5,622 nucleotides of DNA, taken from Chromatiales bacterium (GTDB taxonomy: Bacteria; Pseudomonadota; Gammaproteobacteria; CAMYNG01). A program made the translations under genes and the position numbers. Of this stretch, positions 3,336 through 5,622 are shown piece by piece (the stretch's first letter is position 1; the number at the start of each line of letters is the position of its first letter). The stretch lies in NCBI GenBank assembly GCA_027021685.1, contig JALUTW010000484.1:1-5622 (forward strand), written 5' to 3'. Under the pieces are notes generated by a model. The model made no database searches, was not told the origin of the DNA, and was given only the letters and a program-made list of their open reading frames with translations.

Positions 3336-5622
3336 TGTACAACTCCTCGCTCTGTTCCTGCTTGGCGTAGCGCACCGGCTGGAGCTTGGCCAGCTCGGCC
3401 AGGCTCTTCTTTACCCACTTGTCGTACACGCCTTCCGTGATGCGCTTCACATTGGCGGCATGAATCTCGATGGCCTTCTCCTCGAAGGGGAAGGCCTGTT
3501 CCTCGAGCAGGATCTCGTACTGCTCCATGGCGTCGGGCGGCAGGTTGCGCGGCCGCTCCGAGGCCATGAGGGCGCGGGCGAAGTCGTTGTAGAGCTCGGC
3601 CAGGCGGAAGGTGGCGGCGGTGGTCACCTCGGCCACGTTGTAGGCCATGGCCTGGCGGTAGGCCTCGATGGCCTGCTGCATGAGTTTCTTTTTCTTCTTC
3701 AGGTTTTTCTTGATGGGATAGCTGAGGCGCACCCGGCGGTAGGCGGCCCGGGCCGGCTCCGCCAGCTGCAGCAGGGCCGAGGCGGCGATGTCGCGGGTGC
3801 GCGGGGTGCGCGCATCGGGATGGCGGCGGTCGGCACGCACGATCTCGCGCAGCCAGTGGAAGCGCTGGCGGGCATGGCCGGCGCGGCGGTGCAGGTTGGC
3901 GAGCTGGAAGCGGGCCTCCTGGGACTCGGGCATCTGGTCCGGGAACTGCTTGACGTAGGCGGTGTAGGCCCGGATGGCATCGGCCCGCCGGCCCGCCTCG
4001 CGGTACATGTTGGCCGCCTGCCACAGCATGGCCTGGCGGACCTTGGGATCGGCGTGGCCGCGGGCCAGCCGCTCGATCTCGCGCGCGGCCCTGGTGGAGT
4101 CGCCCTGCCTGGTGTAGACCAGGGCCAGCTTCTCGGTCACGCCCGCCTGCAGCTCGTGGCGCGGCCAGCGGCGGCGGAAGTCCTCCAGCACCCGGGCCGC
4201 CCGTTTCCAGTCCTGGAGCTGGATGAGCGCGGCGGCGGCATCGTACTGGGCGGTGGCGGCCACCGCCGAGCCGGCCGCCACCCGGCCCACGCGCAGGAAG
4301 TGCTCCACCGCCGCGGCCAGGGCGCCGGCGTTGCGCCGGGCCTCGGCCTGCTTGTAGATGCTGGCGGCGAGCCGCTCGCGCAGGGCGGCGTAGGCCTTGT
4401 CCTTGCGTGTGTAGAGCTTCAGGGCCCGGCCGTAGGCGTCCTCGGCCGCGGCGAAGCGCCCCTGCTCGAAGTGGGCGTGTCCGCCCACGGTCCAGCCGAT
4501 GCGCTGGTACTTGCGCGAGCGGCGGGCGGCCGGGTGGCGCAGGAGCTGCTGGGCCGTGGCCAGGGCCCGCTCGTGGTCCCCGGCGTCCAGCAGGTCCTGC
4601 GCGGTCCTGGCCAGCACCGCCGGTACCCGCCTGTCCTCGGGAAAGCGCCCGGCAAAGCGCAGGGCCGCGTCCATGGCGCGGGCCTGCCATGCCGCCCGTT
4701 CGCCGGGCGCGGCCCGTTGCGCCAGCTTCCGGTAGCCCAGCATGGCGGTGTAGGCGGCCTCGGCGCTGCGCCGGTGGGGCGGATAGCCATAGGCGGTCTT
4801 CTCGTACTGGGCCACGGCCTCGGCCAGGCGGCCGCCGTCCCACAGGCACTCGGCCAGCAGGTAGTTCATGGCCGCGGCCTGCGGGTCGTCGGGCAGGGCG
4901 GCGAGGAAGGCCTGGTACCACTGCGCGGCCACGGCGAAGTCCGCCGGCTTGCGCGACTTGCGCGCGGCGGCGTGGTAATGGGTGGCCAGGTCGCGCAGGT
5001 GGGTGGCCAGCAGCGGCCGCAGCCGGTCGCGCACCTCGGGCTTGTGGTTGCGCCAGTAGGCGCTGCCCACGCCGAAGCGGCGGACGAAGTCCTCCTTGGC
5101 CGGCAGGATCAGGCTGGCAAAGGCGCCCTTCTCGTAGGCGGCGATGGCGCGCTGGTGGAACTGCGGCGCGCGCTCGTCGGTGGGATAGCGGCGGGCGAAG
5201 GCGAGGAAGGCCTCGGCCGCATCGCGGATGCGCTCCTTGCGCAGGTAGAGGCGGCCGAGGCTGTCGTAGACGATGGCCTCGTAGGGCCGCGGGCCGCTGG
5301 CGGAGAAGAAGGCATCGACGCTGCGCGGGCCTTCCAGGTAGGAGAACGACAGGCCGATGACGCGCAGCACGTCCTCCAGCAGCTCCTTCTCGGTGCGCGA
5401 CAGGTTGAGGGCAGGACCGTCGAAGCGCAGCTTGCCCCGGGCGAGCTGCCAGTCCAGCAGCTTCATGAACGCGGCCACCGCCTCCTCGTAGCGGCCCTGC
5501 TTGAACAGGCTCCAGCCCAGCTTGTACCGGGCCTTCTCGTAGAACGGCGTATCGGGCCCGGCCCGCAGCACGTCGGTGTAGGCCTCGGCCGCGGCCGGGT
5601 AGCGCTTCATCACGAACAGGAG
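3322..5622 (-). CDS. Large TPR-repeat protein (5' truncated by window edge; GltD/AgmU-like context)
   Basis: The frame is open to the edge, giving 766 residues with the N-terminus missing. The GTG at 5613 and ATG at 5610 are not believable starts, because they fall inside a TPR helix and the frame continues upstream. Numbered from the first codon visible, degenerate TPRs run through most of the protein. Examples are YKLGWSLFKQGRYEEAVAAF (33-52) and, further on, DSLGRLYLRKERIRDAAEAF, LAECLWDGGRLAEAVAQYEK and AANMYREAGRRADAIRAY. A basic patch KKNLKKKKK lies at 638-646. After it comes a less repetitive, conserved-looking block (about 665-755) with AELYNDFARAL, EQYEILLEEQAFPFEEKAIE and GVYDKWVKKSLAELAKLQP. 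A signal peptide would be upstream and cannot be seen. The protein is probably a periplasmic scaffold of the same complex. Large TPR proteins such as AgmU/GltD are part of the Myxococcus system, but a one-to-one match is inference. It ends in TAG, 14 bases inside the lipoprotein gene. Confidence 0.9.
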   Translation of the reverse strand, partial: LLFVMKRYPAAAEAYTDVLRAGPDTPFYEKARYKLGWSLFKQGRYEEAVAAFMKLLDWQLARGKLRFDGPALNLSRTEKELLEDVLRVIGLSFSYLEGPRSVDAFFSASGPRPYEAIVYDSLGRLYLRKERIRDAAEAFLAFARRYPTDERAPQFHQRAIAAYEKGAFASLILPAKEDFVRRFGVGSAYWRNHKPEVRDRLRPLLATHLRDLATHYHAAARKSRKPADFAVAAQWYQAFLAALPDDPQAAAMNYLLAECLWDGGRLAEAVAQYEKTAYGYPPHRRSAEAAYTAMLGYRKLAQRAAPGERAAWQARAMDAALRFAGRFPEDRRVPAVLARTAQDLLDAGDHERALATAQQLLRHPAARRSRKYQRIGWTVGGHAHFEQGRFAAAEDAYGRALKLYTRKDKAYAALRERLAASIYKQAEARRNAGALAAAVEHFLRVGRVAAGSAVAATAQYDAAAALIQLQDWKRAARVLEDFRRRWPRHELQAGVTEKLALVYTRQGDSTRAAREIERLARGHADPKVRQAMLWQAANMYREAGRRADAIRAYTAYVKQFPDQMPESQEARFQLANLHRRAGHARQRFHWLREIVRADRRHPDARTPRTRDIAASALLQLAEPARAAYRRVRLSYPIKKNLKKKKKLMQQAIEAYRQAMAYNVAEVTTAATFRLAELYNDFARALMASERPRNLPPDAMEQYEILLEEQAFPFEEKAIEIHAANVKRITEGVYDKWVKKSLAELAKLQPVRYAKQEQSEELYSAIH
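3343..3348 (-). promoter_or_regulatory. Ribosome binding site deciding the GTG start of the TPR lipoprotein
   Basis: GAGGAG on the minus strand lies seven bases before GTG 3335, inside the end of the large TPR gene. No ATG lies near the signal peptide; the first in-frame ATG is at residue 52, beyond the lipobox. The site and the intact lipoprotein signal together fix the GTG as the start. Confidence 0.75.

Noticed and set aside
3224..4921. 565-codon minus-strand open frame in another phase of the large TPR gene
   Set aside because: Its composition is almost all Gly, Pro, Arg and Ala, as expected for an out-of-frame reading of GC-rich coding DNA. The overlapping frame shows clear TPRs over its whole length.
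4407..5360. 317-codon plus-strand open frame
   Set aside because: Arg/Pro/Gly-rich antisense shadow of the large TPR gene with no recognisable domain or upstream ribosome site.
5608..5613. GTG 5613 or ATG 5610 as the true start of the large TPR protein
   Set aside because: The frame is open upstream to the window edge (Leu-Leu-Phe before it), and the first residues already belong to a TPR helix with no signal peptide, so the gene begins outside the window.

Overview
The window is a GC-rich stretch in which every convincing gene lies on the minus strand, so transcription runs from position 5622 towards position 1. It is almost entirely coding. Seven genes are packed into what looks like one operon, and the window cuts both ends: the first gene lacks its N-terminus and the last lacks its C-terminus. 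I see no promoter, terminator, tRNA, rRNA, CRISPR array or mobile element. Codon use, Sec and lipoprotein signals, and the protein families suggest a diderm proteobacterium. A high-GC gammaproteobacterium of the Chromatiales or Ectothiorhodospiraceae kind is my best guess, but this is inference without a search.

In transcription order: (1) 5622-3322, a large tetratricopeptide-repeat (TPR) protein, 5' truncated; (2) 3335-2724, a TPR outer-membrane lipoprotein starting with GTG; (3) 2727-2458, an 89-residue secreted protein of unknown function; a 54-bp gap; (4) 2403-1759, a MotA/TolQ/ExbB-type inner-membrane channel subunit; (5) 1762-1253, a first ExbD/TolR-type subunit; (6) 1256-744, a second ExbD/TolR-type subunit; (7) 744-1, a TonB-like energy transducer with one membrane span, a Pro/Lys-rich linker and the beginning of an AgmX/PglI-type C-terminal domain. 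Apart from the gap before gene 4, consecutive genes overlap by 1, 4 or 14 bases, so translation is probably coupled.

One TolQ-like subunit, two TolR-like subunits, TPR envelope proteins and an AgmX/PglI-type protein are the same parts list as the Agl-Glt (AglRQS plus Glt) machinery of Myxococcus gliding motility. Relatives of that machinery are known in non-gliding proteobacteria, where their job is largely unknown. The likely picture is a proton-driven inner-membrane motor (genes 4-6) that moves or energises a periplasm-spanning transducer (gene 7). That transducer would act on periplasmic and outer-membrane TPR partners (genes 1-3).

The most striking detail is in the two ExbD/TolR paralogues. 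The one encoded at 1253-1762 has Asn24 (codon AAC) where this family has its proton-carrying Asp, while the one at 744-1256 keeps Asp30. The motor may therefore be built from an unequal pair, with one proton-competent and one proton-incompetent subunit.
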